Below, in pieces: positions 46,085-59,084 of a stretch of 64,000 bases of DNA; positions within the stretch are counted from its first letter, which is position 1, and every line of letters begins with the position of its first letter. Source of the DNA: Aphidius gifuensis (lineage: Eukaryota > Arthropoda > Insecta > Hymenoptera > Braconidae); assembly GCF_014905175.1 (NCBI RefSeq), contig NC_057793.1, positions 10,850,001 to 10,914,000 of the forward strand, written 5' to 3'. The position numbers and the translations under genes are program-made. The notes under the pieces are model-generated. The model was not told the origin of the DNA and searched no databases. It worked only from the letters and a program-made list of their open reading frames with translations.

Positions 46085-48193
46085 ATGTCGTATTTATCGA
46101 AAAGAGAAGTTGATGATATAACTCCAGAAATTGAAGATGTTGTTAATAGATATCTTGGTTTTACTGAAATGGATGTTGTAACAACATGTGTCAAGTGTAT
46201 ATCAAAAGGATGTGATAAACGAAAAACTGCAGGTTAGTTCTAATACCATAATAAATAATATAGGCAAAAAAAAAAAACAAAATTGTTTACAAATAATATA
46301 TTTTATTTTTTTTTTCTTTCAGATGAACTATCAAATCTTCTTGACGAACAAAAAGCCATAAAATTAACTGATAAATTATTTAAAGTACTTGATGCTTTAA
46401 AGTCTTCTCAAAGAAGTAAAAAACGTCATCATAGTGATGATAGAAATAAAGAAAAAGATTCGAAAAAAGTAAAAGTTGATAATGATACTATTAGTAATAA
46501 CGATAATATTGAATCTAAAGAAAAGATAAATGAAATAATGAAAATAGCACAGCGTACACTTACTGAAAGGCGAATGGCAATAAAAGCAACAACAAAGCAG
46601 GAAGACTTGGCAACAGCACACTCAGTATCTCAAGCACGTAATAATGTGCAAGCTGATAGATTATCAACGTATAATCATGGCTTATTGAGTATAAGTGATA
46701 AAGCACGTCAACTAGCTGTATTACAAGCACAAATACAAAATAAAGTAAATTCAGGTTTACTCAATAAGTTACCATTGATGTCTACAACATCAAGATCAAC
46801 AACAACACCAGTAGATAAACCAACACCATTGATACTTGATGAATCAGGACGTACTGTTGATATAACTGGTAAAGAAGTACAATTAACACAAGTTGTACCA
46901 ACATTAAAAGCAAATATACGAGCAAAAAAACGTGAAGAATTTCGTGCACAATTACAAGAATCAAAAGGCCCAGAAGAAATTGAAGATACACATTTTTTTG
47001 ACAATCGTATTGGTGTTAAATCAGCAGTACGTACTAAACGTGCATTTAAATTTCATGAACCAGGTAAATTTCAACAAATTGCTGAAAAATTACGTTTAAA
47101 AGTACAATTAGAAAATTTACAAAATGAAATTAGTCAAATTGCTAGAAAAACAGGTATAAGTTCAGCAACAAAATTAGCATTAATTGCACCTAAAAATGAA
47201 GGTTTAAATGAAGATGTACCAAATATTGAATGGTGGGATTCAGTTATACTTGTTAATAGTTATCCAACAAATTGTGATGATGAAGTACAAATTAAAATAT
47301 CAACAATAACAAATTTAGTTGAACATCCAACACAAATGCGTTCACCAACTGATCCACTAAAACCAGTATATATGCAAATGTTCTTAACAAAACAAGAAAG
47401 AAAAAAATTACGTCGACAAAATCGTCGTGAAACATGGAAAGAAGAACAAGAAAAAATACGTTTAGGATTAGAAGCACCACCAGAACCAAAATTACGTATA
47501 TCAAATTTAATGAGAGTTTTGGGTACGGAAGCTGTTCAAGATCCAACTAAAATTGAAGCACATGTTAGACAACAAATAGCTAAAAGATTGAAAGTTCATG
47601 AAGATGCAAATGCTGCTCGTAGATTAACAGCTGATCAAAAACGAGATAAAAAAGCAAGAAAATTAAAAGAAGACACATCATTAGGTGTTCATGTTTCTGT
47701 TTATAGGTAATTTAATTAAATTAATATTTATTTATGTTCTTATGTAACGTTATGTATTTATTAATCATTTTTTTTTTTTTCTTCATTTTTCAGAGTACGA
47801 GATTTAGTTAACAATGCATCAAAAAAATTTAAAGTTGAAACTAATGCTAAACAATATTATTTAACTGGTTGTGTTATGCTGTTTCGTGATTGCAATGTAA
47901 TTGTTGTTGAAGGAGGTCCAAAACAATTGAGAAAATATAATAAACTTATGATGCATCGTATTAAATGGGAAGAAGATATTATCAAGGACACTGATGGTAT
48001 TGATGTGCCAAATAAATGTGTGTTAGTATGGGAAGGAACAAGTAAACAGCGTCATTTTAATGATTTTAAAATGAAACTTTGTCCAATTGAAAAAATGGCT
48101 AGGGAACATTTTAAAAAACATCAAGTTGAACATTACTGGGATCTTGCATACAATGGAGCGGTTTTAGGTAACTCAGATGACACTACAACTTAA
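46085..48193 (+). CDS. Prp3: U4/U6 small nuclear ribonucleoprotein Prp3
   Basis: Exons 46085-46232, 46323-47706 and 47794-48193 give 643 residues, close to the length of the animal orthologue. The N-terminus (MSYLSKREVDDI) opens a PWI RNA-binding domain of about 80 residues, followed by a charged Lys/Ser/Asp linker. The central part has the hallmark motifs PTLKANIRAKKREEF and PNIEWWDS. The PRP3 domain (RISNLMRVLGTEAVQDPTK) is followed by the C-terminal DUF1115-type domain (VWEGTSKQRHF, MAREHFKKH). Prp3 is part of the U4/U6-U5 tri-snRNP, binding U4/U6 RNA before spliceosome activation in the nucleus. The gene is intact. Antisense frames over it are shadows. Confidence 0.95.
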
Positions 48194-50143
48194 AAAAAAA
48201 AGAAAACAAATTTTAAAAAGTTACAAATGTAGGTAAATATTTAAAAAAAAAATATGTATTTATTATAACTATTTTTTTTTCTTTTAATATTACTATTGTA
48301 CTAATAGTAAGAATTTTGTGAATAATAAGATTTTTTTTTTTTTTTTTTTCATATTATTTCAAAAAAAAATAATAAACACAATATCTACAGATAAATAATC
48401 CTGCTTGATTTTTTTTTATTCAAAAAATGAAAAAAAGAAATGGTTAATTTTAAAATTAAAAGTTAATGACAATTGAAGCTACTTTGTGTTTTGTGGCCTT
48501 GATTATCCACCTACGAGTTTTAAAATGTCATAAAAGTACTTTTGCCAGGGAAGGATTTAAATGATCAAGTCATGCAATCAATTATCTCAACTCGAAATTG
48601 CGTGTAAATCTACCAAAGTAAATGATGAATATTAATATTTACAAAAATCATTATAACAATTAAGTAACTTTAATAATGTTTAAAAAGAAAAAAAAATTTT
48701 TTATTGCATTATATTTTTAAAAATATATTACATCTTATTCATTTATTGATTTTATTTTGTAATTGAAATCCTGATACAATGATGCTATATGGAAAGAAGA
48801 CATAGCCCCACTCTATGGAACATTCGAATTCAGAAGCTCGTTTACTTTCCTTCCAGAGAGGTCTTTATAACTATTCAAAGAAATCCAACAACAGTTGTGT
48901 CCTATCTTGGAACCGATACAGCACTTTCATTACCAAACAATTTTTTTATACACAGTAAAACAAAAATAAAAAAATTTATATTATACATAAAATGTTTTAC
49001 TGTATTTGCTGGTAAGTTTTTTTTTATTTTGATTTTATGAAAAAAAAGTGATATATTCATGTGTTCGTAAAGACTACTTTTCATTTCGGAATATTATTAA
49101 TTTTTTATTTTTCAATCTAGTAATGAATTTTTTGTTTCTTTTTGAATGAGACATGTTAGAGATTTTATGAGAAAATGCATGTCAATAAATAGAACAAATT
49201 TTAGTCAATGAAATTACTGATCACATGCAAACAAGTGTCTTTTTTAATCAAGAATAAGAACATCGTTGTCCTCTAGTAAAAGCATTTCACTTTAAAAAAA
49301 TGATGGTGAAATTGTCACTCTAACTTGCCACGAAAAAAATTTTTTGTTAAAATAAAATTGTAGTGGTAATTTTTGTCTTAAAACAAGAGATTTGAAGTTA
49401 AAAACAAAATTACTCAGTATGAAAGTAAAAATATTATCTCATGAGGTCATTGATATTTATTAATCACTGTAAAATAGACTTCCCCTGATAGAAATAATTA
49501 AATTTAAAAAAAATAATAACAAAAATATAACTTGAAATATATAACTACCCAGAAAAAAACGAACAACTCAATTTTTTTTTCAAATGTTTAGCAAAAAAGA
49601 GATTCAATTTAATTGTTTAAAAAATGTCAACTTGCTGATTTCAAAAAATGACACTTTTAAATTCGAAATAATAAGATGCTACACATTTATCAAAACATTT
49701 ATATAAAAAATTATTTTTCAAATAATCAAATATTATCAAAAAAAATGTGAACTCTAATTTATTCAGGTACTTAAAATCATTATGATTCAATTTTTTTTTT
49801 CTAAGATTAATGACAGTACCTAATTAAAATAAAATTTATGTTATTTGGTTTTTTCTAGAAACAAGCTAAAATTTTTCTATTCTACAAAAATAAACTTTCA
49901 AAACTTAACAAAAATTATTTAATAAATAATAAAATTCAGAAGTAAAATTAACAATAAAACAAAAAGAAATTTATAAATTATAATAAATCATTAATATCAT
50001 AGTTCATTTTACATCAAAAAAATAAAAATATAGCTCATTTTATTTAGCTGATATTTGCAATTGATTACCGTGGGATTTCAACGAACATATTATGTCTAGA
50101 GAAAACCAGGAAGAATTCTAAATGTCAAGAAAAAAAAACAGTC
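48194..50143. other. Intergenic, nothing recognised
   Basis: Prp3 3' UTR with AATAAA at about 48370, then AT-rich DNA. Frames at 48789-49084 lie in slightly less AT-rich sequence but match nothing recognised. Confidence 0.4.
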
Positions 50144-53093
50144 ATGACTACTTATTATGTTCACAAAAAAAGGTAAAAAATAAAAAAAATATTTTTATTT
50201 ATTTTATATAAAATTTTTCAGGATGTTTTTTTTAATGGCATTGATTGAAGGGACCATACTGCCTCAAAAAATGCTTCAAGAATTGGATAAAAAAGCAAAT
50301 GAAACAATGAATAAATATAAAAATACAGAAGAATTAATATTAAATTCAAAAATAAAATTAAATCATGAATCTCCATCATGGTATCTTGGTGTATCTCACG
50401 ATATGTCAGAAGAAGCAGGAAATTTATCATTAAAAGCATTAAGAAGTGAAACAATGGCAATAATGCTTGTTGAAGCATTAAAAATGTCACCAAATGATGC
50501 ATTAACAATACTACCATCTATGTCATTATCACAAAATATATGTAAAGAATCATTGACCAATATCAAATCACAATATAATTGTAAAATAATTGATAAAAAA
50601 TATCGTACACATAATGGCAAATGTAATAATCCATTTAATAAAAATTGGGGTAGTTCATTAGAAGCATATACACGTTTTTTATCACCTCAATACCAAGATG
50701 GTGTATCATTGCCAAATATTAATCTTCCAAGTTCACGTTTAATATCGAAAAAAATACATTCTGGAAATAATGATTATCGACATCCTTATTTAATGGCCAT
50801 AACATCATTATTTGGACAATTTATATTTAATGATATATCACATACACCAAAAATAAAATTAACAAATGGTGAACGTTTAAAATGTTGTGATGTTGATTAT
50901 AAATATTTTCATTCTGAATGTTTTCCAATACAGGCAGATAATAACATTGGTTGTATGGAATATTCAAGATCAGCACCACATCCTGGAAATAGTCTGGTAA
51001 TATAATCAAAAAATTAATTTAATTCATTAATCATTTTTTTTTTTTTATCTTGTGTCAAAAATTATAATGAGGTCAAAGATTTTTTTTTCTTATTTATTTT
51101 ATCTCGTTCCGGATTCATTGTATTATTTAGAAAGGTGAAAGTTATTGATTATTTATTGTAAAAAAAAAAAAATGAATAACAATGTAACTTGATTTCTTAG
51201 TGATGATTTAATATTTTTTTTTTAGAAATGTAAATTAGGGCCAAGAGAACAAATAAATCAAGCAACATCATATTTGGATTTATCACCAATTTATGGAACT
51301 AATGATAATATATCAAAAATATTACGTTTAAATAAAGCTGGTTTATTGAATACACAACACAATAAATTACCAATGGCATTGAAAAATTTTGATTATTGTC
51401 GAAATAAAAATAAAGCATTTCCTTGTTTTTTAAGTGGTGATACAAGAATTAATGAGCATCCGGGTATTGCATTGATGCATATTTTATTTTTAAGAGAACA
51501 CAATAGAGTTGCTGAACAATTATCAAAATTAAATTCACATTGGAATGATGAAAAATTGTATCAGGAAGCAAGAAAAATTGTTATTGCTGAGGTTCAGCAT
51601 ATCACGTATAATGAATTTCTTCCAGCAGTGTTTGGTGATAGTAACCTTGACAGGTAAATTCGACGAATAAAAAGCATAAAAATTGAATTGATTCAAAAGC
51701 CAATTTATGTTTTTTTGTTTACAATAATATTGATATATTATTTTGTTGAATACGATGATGTGATTTATTATTTTAAATTTTCTTTGCAGATTCGATTTGG
51801 AACTTGTAAAATCTGGATATTTTACTGGTTATGATACGAGAATTGATGCAACTGTTTCAAATGCTGGTGCATCAGTTGGATTATTATTCATAGCTGCATT
51901 AACACCAAAAACTCTTGATCTTATTGATTCAGGATCATCATCAAAATCTGGTGAAAGAATTTTATTATCATCATTTTATGCACCACAAGAACTTTACGAA
52001 GCTGGTGCAATTGATAGACTTATTTCTGGTGCAACTGGTACAATAGTCACAAATTGTTTACACAATATTTATTACAAAATTAAATTATCTTTTTTTTTCT
52101 TTGTTTATTGAAATATTTATTGATTTATTTTTAGCTGGACACTCAAGACAACCATTACCACCAAGTTTAAATGAAGTATTGCTTGATCGTTATTTTCATG
52201 ATGGTAAAACAAGTGATAACGCTGTTGACTATGCTGCTCAATTGATTCAACAGGGTAGAGATCATGGTCTACCGTCATATACACATTGGCGATCATTTTG
52301 TGATTTAACAGAGGTCAAAAATTTTCATGATCTTGAATCAACAATGAGCAATGATACAATAACACGTATTGAAAAAGTTTATCGGTAATACAAACTTTTA
52401 ATTAAATTTACTAATTGGTATTTTTTAAATATTGTTTTATTTATTAAATTTAAGAAATGTTGAAGATATTGATCTTGTAACTGGTGCACTCTCGGAAATT
52501 CCAGTTGAAGGATCAGTCATGGGACCAACATTTGCTTGCTTGCTTGGTCAAACATTCAGAAATATTCGTCTTGGTATGTTTTTATAAATTAATTTATATT
52601 ATTTATACATACTAGTACAAGCTAGCAGAGTTTTGCTCGATTTTTTAAACTATTTTTCATTTAATTATTATCTTGAGGATCTATACCTTAAATGTCTATT
52701 TGCATACTTAATTAAACATAACAATAAAAAGCATTTAACTTTTTTTTTCATCATTATATGGTTTTTTTTCTGAAGGTGATCGTTACTGGTATGAAAATGG
52801 ATTGACACCTGGATCATTTACACTGAAGCAGCTTGATGAAATACGTAAATCAACAATGGCTAGAATTTTATGTAACAATGGAGACAGACTAAAACGTATT
52901 CAACCAAGAGCGTTTTTACTAAAAGATCCATTCTTGTACGTTATCATGTTTTTCTAAATTTTAAAATTATATTATAATTTTTTTTTTTTCATATGGATTT
53001 TTTATCTTTTCTTTTTGTAGAAACGAAGTGGCCGATTGTAAGTCATACCAAGATACTGGGATGAATTTAACACTTTGGAAAGAACAATTGTAA
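50144..53093 (+). CDS. Animal heme peroxidase homologue lacking heme-pocket histidines
   Basis: Exons 50144-50172 (tentative), 50222-50996, 51226-51653, 51790-52037, 52135-52384, 52455-52573, 52776-52935 and 53021-53093 give 693 residues with consistent phases. The start has a short hydrophobic run (RMFFLMALIEG) that may act as a signal peptide. Peroxidase landmarks follow in order: FGQFIFNDISHTP (about 207-219), TSYLDLSPIYG, GDTRINE (about 340-345), FLREHNR, ITYNEFLPAVFG, GRDHGLPSY and LGDRYWYE. Active family members need a DHD triad after GQ and a His in the FRFGH segment. Here the first reads FND and the second reads LLFIAA (about 442-447). The catalytic Arg and heme-linking Glu remain. 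The fold is kept, so it is likely a pseudoenzyme of the chorion peroxidase/peroxinectin group. Confidence 0.88.
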
Positions 53094-53404
53094 AAAATAG
53101 TTATCGTATTAAAATCTAATATCCAAAAATTTCAAAAAGATTTACAAGTCTCATATCGAAAGAATAAATAAATAAATAAAAAGAACCAATAAAACATAAA
53201 AATTTGTCATTGTTAATTTTTTAATATTTTTATTTAGTGTGTAATAAAATAAAAATAAAAACAAACAAATAAAATTAATGGAAAAAGAGAAAAATGATAA
53301 TTATTTTTTTTCTTCAAGATTATTGATTCAAGAAAATTATAAAAAACAAGTTTAAAATGATGCTGAAACAATTTTTAATTAAGAAAAATCATGTTGTATG
53401 TTTG
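53094..53404. other. Peroxidase 3' UTR and spacer
   Basis: AATAAA signals at about 53163-53195 (repeated AATAAATAAATAAATAAA) lie just after the stop. Nothing else is seen. Confidence 0.5.
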
Positions 53405-54020
53405 ACATTTGATTAAGATAAGTCACATGTATATATTTAATAATATTTTGCTGATCATTGAAAGCAAAATAAGATATCAGATCTTTTATCTGAGATGGAT
53501 TTTACCATTGAGGTGTGGCATTGACATACAAGATATTTGCTATTTTTCAGTCGATTGCTTTCTGAGCATCTTGTTTATATTTATAAAAAAATAGTTTATC
53601 AATCATATCTCGTAAAATAATTAATAAATTGATAATTTAAAATTGTTTAGATAAATTTACTTCATGTTTTTTTAAAAAAAGTAAAGTATTTTCAATATTT
53701 TTAAAAGATTATATTAAGAAAAAAAAAAAAAAAACACGTATATTATTTGTTCAATTATAATGATTAGAAGAAAAAAAAAAATAAACTGATGATAATTTAT
53801 TTATTTTAACTATTATTTTTTATAATTTCATTTGTCTTATTATTGTTTCCAAAAATTTACTGCCACTTTTATCTTTTTATTTTACCACCGTTGAATCCAC
53901 AGACTCAATCCTGCAACTTCTGTAATTGTTCCATTAGAATACTGAAAAAAAAAACAATCAGTAAATGACCATGGTGGAATAATGAGTGTTGAGAATCTTG
54001 ATCCATTGGCCTGGTTTCAT
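53405..54020. repeat. Segmental duplication copy 1 (partner 59085-59690)
   Basis: About 600 bp are nearly identical to 59085-59690, through GATGGATTTTACCATTGAGG and GATTGCTTTCTGAGCATC. It ends at TTGATCCATTGGCCTGG. Small indels, mainly in A/T runs, separate the copies. It includes the possible terminal exon described next. Confidence 0.75.
53888..53945 (-). CDS. Possible orphan last exon of an unidentified gene (duplicated)
   Basis: On the minus strand, after a TTTTTTTTCAG acceptor, the sequence reads YSNGTITEVAGLSLWIQRW and then a stop. The copy at about 59542-59600 keeps the peptide with synonymous change (YSNGTITEVAGLSLWIQR, stop). Retention of the frame in both copies suggests a real exon, but no upstream exon could be joined. 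Family not recognised. Confidence 0.3.
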
Positions 54021-54248
54021 CATGCATGACGTGAAAGCTAAGAAATGCTGAGAACAATGCGTACTGCTAACGCCTCTTTGCTGTTACATTGTTAGTTATA
54101 TTTTTTTAAATTTATTTATGTTAATGCTTAATGTTTATATCATGTAAGAATATTTTGTTTTTTTAATGATTTACGTATTAATAATACTATGTACTATTAA
54201 TATTAATACATAATCATCTGTTAGACAATATTTTGATATACATTCATT

Positions 54249-55853
54249 TTATTGAAGTAATTGTTTCTCTTTTTTAACATAGTCAATTGTTAAATAATCA
54301 TATTTAAGTTGTGTTTCAGACATACCATTTTCACATGGTATGACTACTCTCAATTTTTTTTTACGTTTTCTTGATATTTCTTCTGCTTTTTTTATAAATT
54401 CAGAAGTTACACTTGTGTTTTTAACGCTAAAATAGTACATATCTGGTGAATTTTCAAGAACTTTAATGGCTGATTCATTTGTAATTTTGTTGCTGAATGG
54501 TAAGATCAAAAACAACATATTTTTTAGCAATTTAATTGAAGAATCAGTAACGTTAGTATACCCGTAACACTCAAAAGTTCTTAAAGAATTTATCTTTGAA
54601 ATTGCTACCATACCAGCATCGGTTACTCGTTCACAATAAATTTGTAGTGTGTTCAATTGCCTCATTTGATTGGCAACGTTATATAAAAAATCATCAACAA
54701 CTGTGTATTTTCTAATATGGAATTTCTTGATATCTTCATACTTTTGTATTACATAAATTTTATTTTCCTGATATGTACACTCTTCATAATGGGCTATCAC
54801 TCCAGGACTTCTCAAAGAGAAATAACTGACTAATTTTTTGGAACAGTTTATACCACCAATTTGAATTCTTTCCAAGGCTTTTAGTTTAGAAACCACCTGC
54901 AGAACAAATAATTCATAAACATACCTATATTCAAAGACTAAAAATAATATTTTTGCTTTTTTTTTCGTAACAGATATGAAGTTGAACTTACACTAGTGAA
55001 TTCTTCTGGGAAATTAGTACTATCCAGCATGCATCCAGTCCAATTCGACAAACTCAGTTCAGTCAATGTATCAGCGACGTTCAACAATGAATTGATTAAA
55101 GTAACAGGTACATATGTATGACGAACTATAAAACATTGAAATATAATTTTCAATACTTTTAGTTTAGAAAGACCTGTAAATGCATTATCTAATATTGCAT
55201 CATCAATAATTTCAATTCTTATTCGAAGTTTCACGAGATTTGGACAAGATTCATTGATAACTGGAACTATGATACAATGACCATATGCTGTCAAATCTAA
55301 TTCTGTTAAATAACGACCACATTTATCAAGCAGTGATTTTAAAAAATTAAATTGTTCATCGGTTGTTGAATAATTTTTCTTTAAATAATTTGGATACTCA
55401 TCATATTGCCAATGAGTTAGTTCAAGTTTTTTGACATTAAACCAAGAATCATCAATGATACTTTTCCATTTTTCGCATACTAAAAAAATAAATTAATTGT
55501 CATCATTAAATAATTTATCTTGTGTATTAATATTATAATACCCGATGCAATTTTTGGTCTTTCACATGCTGGCACATAAATGAATATTTCAGCCAGGCAA
55601 TCATCATTAACATGATCAATTGTTATTTTATTTTTGGGGTATGAATCATCATCATGTTGACAGTTTATCTATAAAAAAAAAGTCAATATTTATTTTTATA
55701 ATAATAATAATTGAATATTTATTGCAGTTATTTTAAACTAACCTTATTATTTATTTTGCTAGATAAATGTGCTGAAAGCTGGCTCGTAATTTTAAATTTT
55801 TTGGCAAAGTTTTTTTCCTGCTCTGTTTCATGTAATCTTTTGCTTTGATTCAT
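54249..55853 (-). CDS. Divergent F-box/LRR protein (4 exons)
   Basis: Exons 55853-55743, 55668-55542, 55479-54992 and 54896-54249 give 457 residues with consistent phases. The N-terminus is basic and Lys-rich (QEKNFAKKFKITS). It is followed by an F-box (DDCLAEIFIYVPACERPKIA, then VCEKWKSIIDDSW). Degenerate LRRs follow, such as LSKLKVLKIIFQC and MVAISKINSLRTF. The split F-box, interrupted at the same codon position as in paralogues A-D, shows common ancestry. This gene has an extra 5' coding exon and no acidic loop. It may represent a less derived lineage of the family. Probable SCF substrate receptor. Confidence 0.8.
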
Positions 55854-56740
55854 ATTTGCAATATGATAACTAAATTGTTTTATTTTATTTTATTAAACAC
55901 TCTTATGTTGTCGTTAAAGTTAGTATTTTTGCTAAAAGCAAAAGCACGTGTTGAAATTTGAAAATTTGACTTGTCACTTTTTAATTTTTTTTTTTTCTCC
56001 ATTTCTGATTCACGTAGTCTTTTGATAACCGATATGGCGATATCATATTATTATATAATACATATAAAAAATTTTATTCAAAAAAAAATAAAGCAGAAAA
56101 TTAATTGTTGTATAAATCAAAACGCAATATTTACTTTATTATTATTATTATTTATTATTATTTTTTGCCAGTTGTAGTAGTTTCATATTTTCCCGCTTAA
56201 AAAAAATCAACATGGCTGATTGTTGTTGTTGTTTTTTTTTTATTTATTTACATCTCTTTGACAATACATAGGTGATGGCCTAGTTTGAATAAAAAAAAAA
56301 ACAACAAGAAAATATATTAATGAATACAAAAAATAGACACCAAAAAAAATTAAATATTTAGGGAATAAATTTTGTGTTTAAAAAATCAACAGAAAAAAAA
56401 TACAACATTTACTAACATGTGTGTTACTATTAAATAATCTCTCTGTGATGTTTTATTAAAAAATAAAATTTTTTTTTTTATTAAACAATACTATCACAAG
56501 ATTATTAATTTTAATTATCATTTTGATCATTTAATCATTTACAATTATTATTTTTACATTCTTTAAAGTTAACTCGACTTGAATCAATAGCTATAACCAG
56601 TTATAACTTTTTTCCAAAAAAAAATGACTAATTATTAATTGTTAGATAACGCAAAGCATAATGATGTTTATTTTTTTTGAAAAAAATGAAAATTCGAAGA
56701 CACTTTTCAACTCCCGTGATCGTTTTATTAAATTGATGAA
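55854..56740. other. Intergenic, nothing recognised
   Basis: AT-rich DNA upstream of the divergent F-box/LRR gene. The frame at 55971-56177 is low-complexity. Confidence 0.4.
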
Positions 56741-56749
56741 TATGTGGAA

Positions 56750-57020
56750 ATGAGGGGAAAAATTTCTCCTCATCGTTGATTTCGGAAGAATTTCTCTATG
56801 GTAAGATATTTTTTTTCACACGTTTCTCCGCGTATTTTTATCGCGGAGAAATATTTCCGAACGTTTCTCCACCCAAGTCGATTCGGAGAAAATTCGGAAA
56901 GAAAATTTTGATACCTTTCTCCACTCATTTCTCCGCATGGGTCAACTTGGGAGAAATTCGGAGTAATCGCGGAGGAATTCAGGAGAAATCGCGGAGAAAT
57001 ATTTTCACCAGAGAAGGTTC
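56750..57020. mobile_element. GGAGAAAT-repeat element, copy 4
   Basis: Words such as TTTCTCC and GGAGAAAT in both orientations alternate, ending GCGGAGAAATATTTTCACCA (about 56992-57011). The right end resembles those of the elements at 5449, 19209 and 20486, though the interior words differ (TCTCCGC instead of TTGGAGAAA). The frame at 56776-57081 is an artefact. Confidence 0.5.
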
Positions 57021-57702
57021 AATGAATTCTGTTTTGTCAACAAATTTTTTTGAATTAATCAAATCAACAATAAGAGATTGATTGGTCGAACTCTGGAAGA
57101 GAAAAAAAATAAATGTCTCACTAATAAAATCTGAATAATAAAAACTTGAAAAAAATGTAATATAGATTATATACTCGTTTATATCGTAAATTAATATAAA
57201 TATATTAAATAAATTCAATATTAATACTAATAATAATTATTATTATTATTGTTAACTTACATTATTTCCCAAAGTATACTTCGTTTGAGACATCAGTTTC
57301 AGATGGCTTAACAGCCAATTGTTCCAAAAAAATAAAATAAATAAATGTTTTAGTAATTTTTTTAAATTCATTTGACAAATACGACTATTACTTTTATTAA
57401 TTGCCAGACTCAAAATTAAAATAAACAACAACAATTATAATATTATTGTTGTTGTTGTTGAATAATTAATAAAGAGAAATTTTTATATTTTATTTGATAA
57501 ATTGGCAAATTATTTAAAATAAATAAATAAATAAATATTAAAATAAAAAAGTTGATGAAAATTGATGACTACTAATTGCTTAAATCAACAACATATATGT
57601 ATATTGATTTATAGATAATGTAGAATAAAACTTTAAGCTTTTTACAGTTTATGGATTAAAAAAATAAAATAAATAAATTATATTTTAAAATAAATGAATT
57701 AC
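57021..57702. other. AT-rich, possible coding scraps
   Basis: The minus-strand stretch 57320-57262 reads LAVKPSETDVSNEVYFGK before a stop and could be a scrap of an exon belonging to the next remnant. Not strong enough to call. Confidence 0.25.
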
Positions 57703-58017
57703 CTTTTTTTTTCTTTTTTACATTGTTCCTTCGCCTTTTCAATGAGTTCTTCGAGTAACATTTTCTCAACTGGATTAAATACGAATTTGTTACAATTTCG
57801 ATGAAATAAACTATAATAATTAAGATAATCACTGTCTACTGGAATTAGATGAATCATGGTTCTCTTACAAAATTCTGTACGTTTTCTATGTCACATTGAC
57901 TGAATTTTGATAAATCTTTAAATCCGTTTAAGCGTAATATATTTTTGATATGAAGATCAATTGGTTCGTTATCATTTAGTATTAAAAGTCTTTGAAAAAA
58001 GTTATCAAACTGTACAT
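57703..58017 (-). pseudogene. Unidentified exon-like remnant
   Basis: After a CTTTCAG acceptor the minus strand reads DVQFDNFFQRLLILNDNEP, then GFKDLSKFSQCDIENVQNFV. A frameshift follows, then SDYLNYYSLFHRN and EKMLLEELIEKAKEQCKKEK up to a GGTAAT donor-like site. Composition is protein-like, but there is no ATG and one frameshift. Family not recognised. Confidence 0.35.
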
Positions 58018-58153
58018 CTGAAAGAAGATAATTATTGATATAAGAAAAATTAATTGATATTTTATTTTAGTATATATGAAATACACACCTTATCAGCTCA
58101 AACTTTTCTGAATAAAATAATTTCTCAAAGAAAAAAATAAAGGTAACGCTAAT

Positions 58154-58310
58154 GGCACCGAATACCGGGGAATTGACGGGGACATTTATACAGGTTACGG
58201 AAAAATTTACAGTAAGCATAGTTACCATTGTGTGTGTAGGACTGATTACATTGTGTGTGAAACCCGTAAATGTCCCCGTATTTCCCGTAAATTTCCCCGT
58301 ATCGGTGCCA
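58154..58310. mobile_element. Small MITE, TIR GGCACCGA(A)TAC
   Basis: GGCACCGAATACCGGGGAA on the left is mirrored by TTCCCCGTATCGGTGCC on the right, with further inverted similarity inward (GGGGACATTTA and TAAATGTCCCC). The GC-rich ends stand out from the AT-rich surroundings. About 157 bp, non-coding. Confidence 0.6.
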
Positions 58311-58669
58311 ATAATGATTTCGAAAAAATAAATATTACAACTAACAATTTATCAATTAAAAAATTTACTTTAATTATCTTGAATAAATTGTAAAATAAAT
58401 TATATTTTAATGACTAAATGTTATGATTATTTTAAATTTAATTCAACAGCTAATATTTATCTGTTGAATATTCAACGTAATTTTTATTTATTTTTTACTT
58501 GAGGATATTTTTTTTTAGAATAATTATATTCATTTGATATCATGTACAAATCAGTTAAAAATAATTGAATATTTACATCGTATTCAATGAATGACAATAA
58601 TTCTAGAGTTACGACATATAATAATGATTAAATATTTTGTATACATTGTGCACCCATTGCAGACAAATG

Positions 58670-59080
58670 CGCGTAAAAATTCAACGCAGTATCGATTGAT
58701 TTTTGAAAATTTATTTATGGCTTTTTTTTTTTTTAAATATTTTTAATATTTTTAATTATTTTTTTTTTGTTTTTTTATCAAGTATTCAAGTAGATAATTA
58801 ATTTATAAATCTTATTAAAATTGAAAAGCCGCATTAAAAGTCGGACAATATAGAAAAAATCAACAAATACAATAAAAAATGCCAAAAAAATTCATACTTG
58901 CATATTTTTTAAAATATATCTAATATATTTTTTTTTTTATATTTTTCTTTTTTTTTTTTTTACTTTTTCTGTGTATTTTTACAACGAATTTTTGATATAT
59001 CAAAAAGACAAAAAAAAATTTACTACAAACAATTTTTTTTTTTTTTATATGTACGACTGACAGTTTTTTTAGATTTTACG
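58670..59080. repeat. Segmental duplication copy 1 (partner 62665-63085)
   Basis: Shares GAAAAGCCGCATTAAAAGTC, CAATAAAAAATGCCAAAAAA and TGTACGACTGACAG in order with 62665-63085. It runs straight into the second copy of the 53405-54020 duplication, so two duplicated blocks are joined here. T-runs differ in length between copies. Confidence 0.7.
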
Positions 59081-59084
59081 ATTA

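Noticed and set aside
46397..47546. Antisense frames over Prp3
   Set aside because: Reverse-strand reading of a conserved gene, with Val/Leu-rich low-complexity translation.
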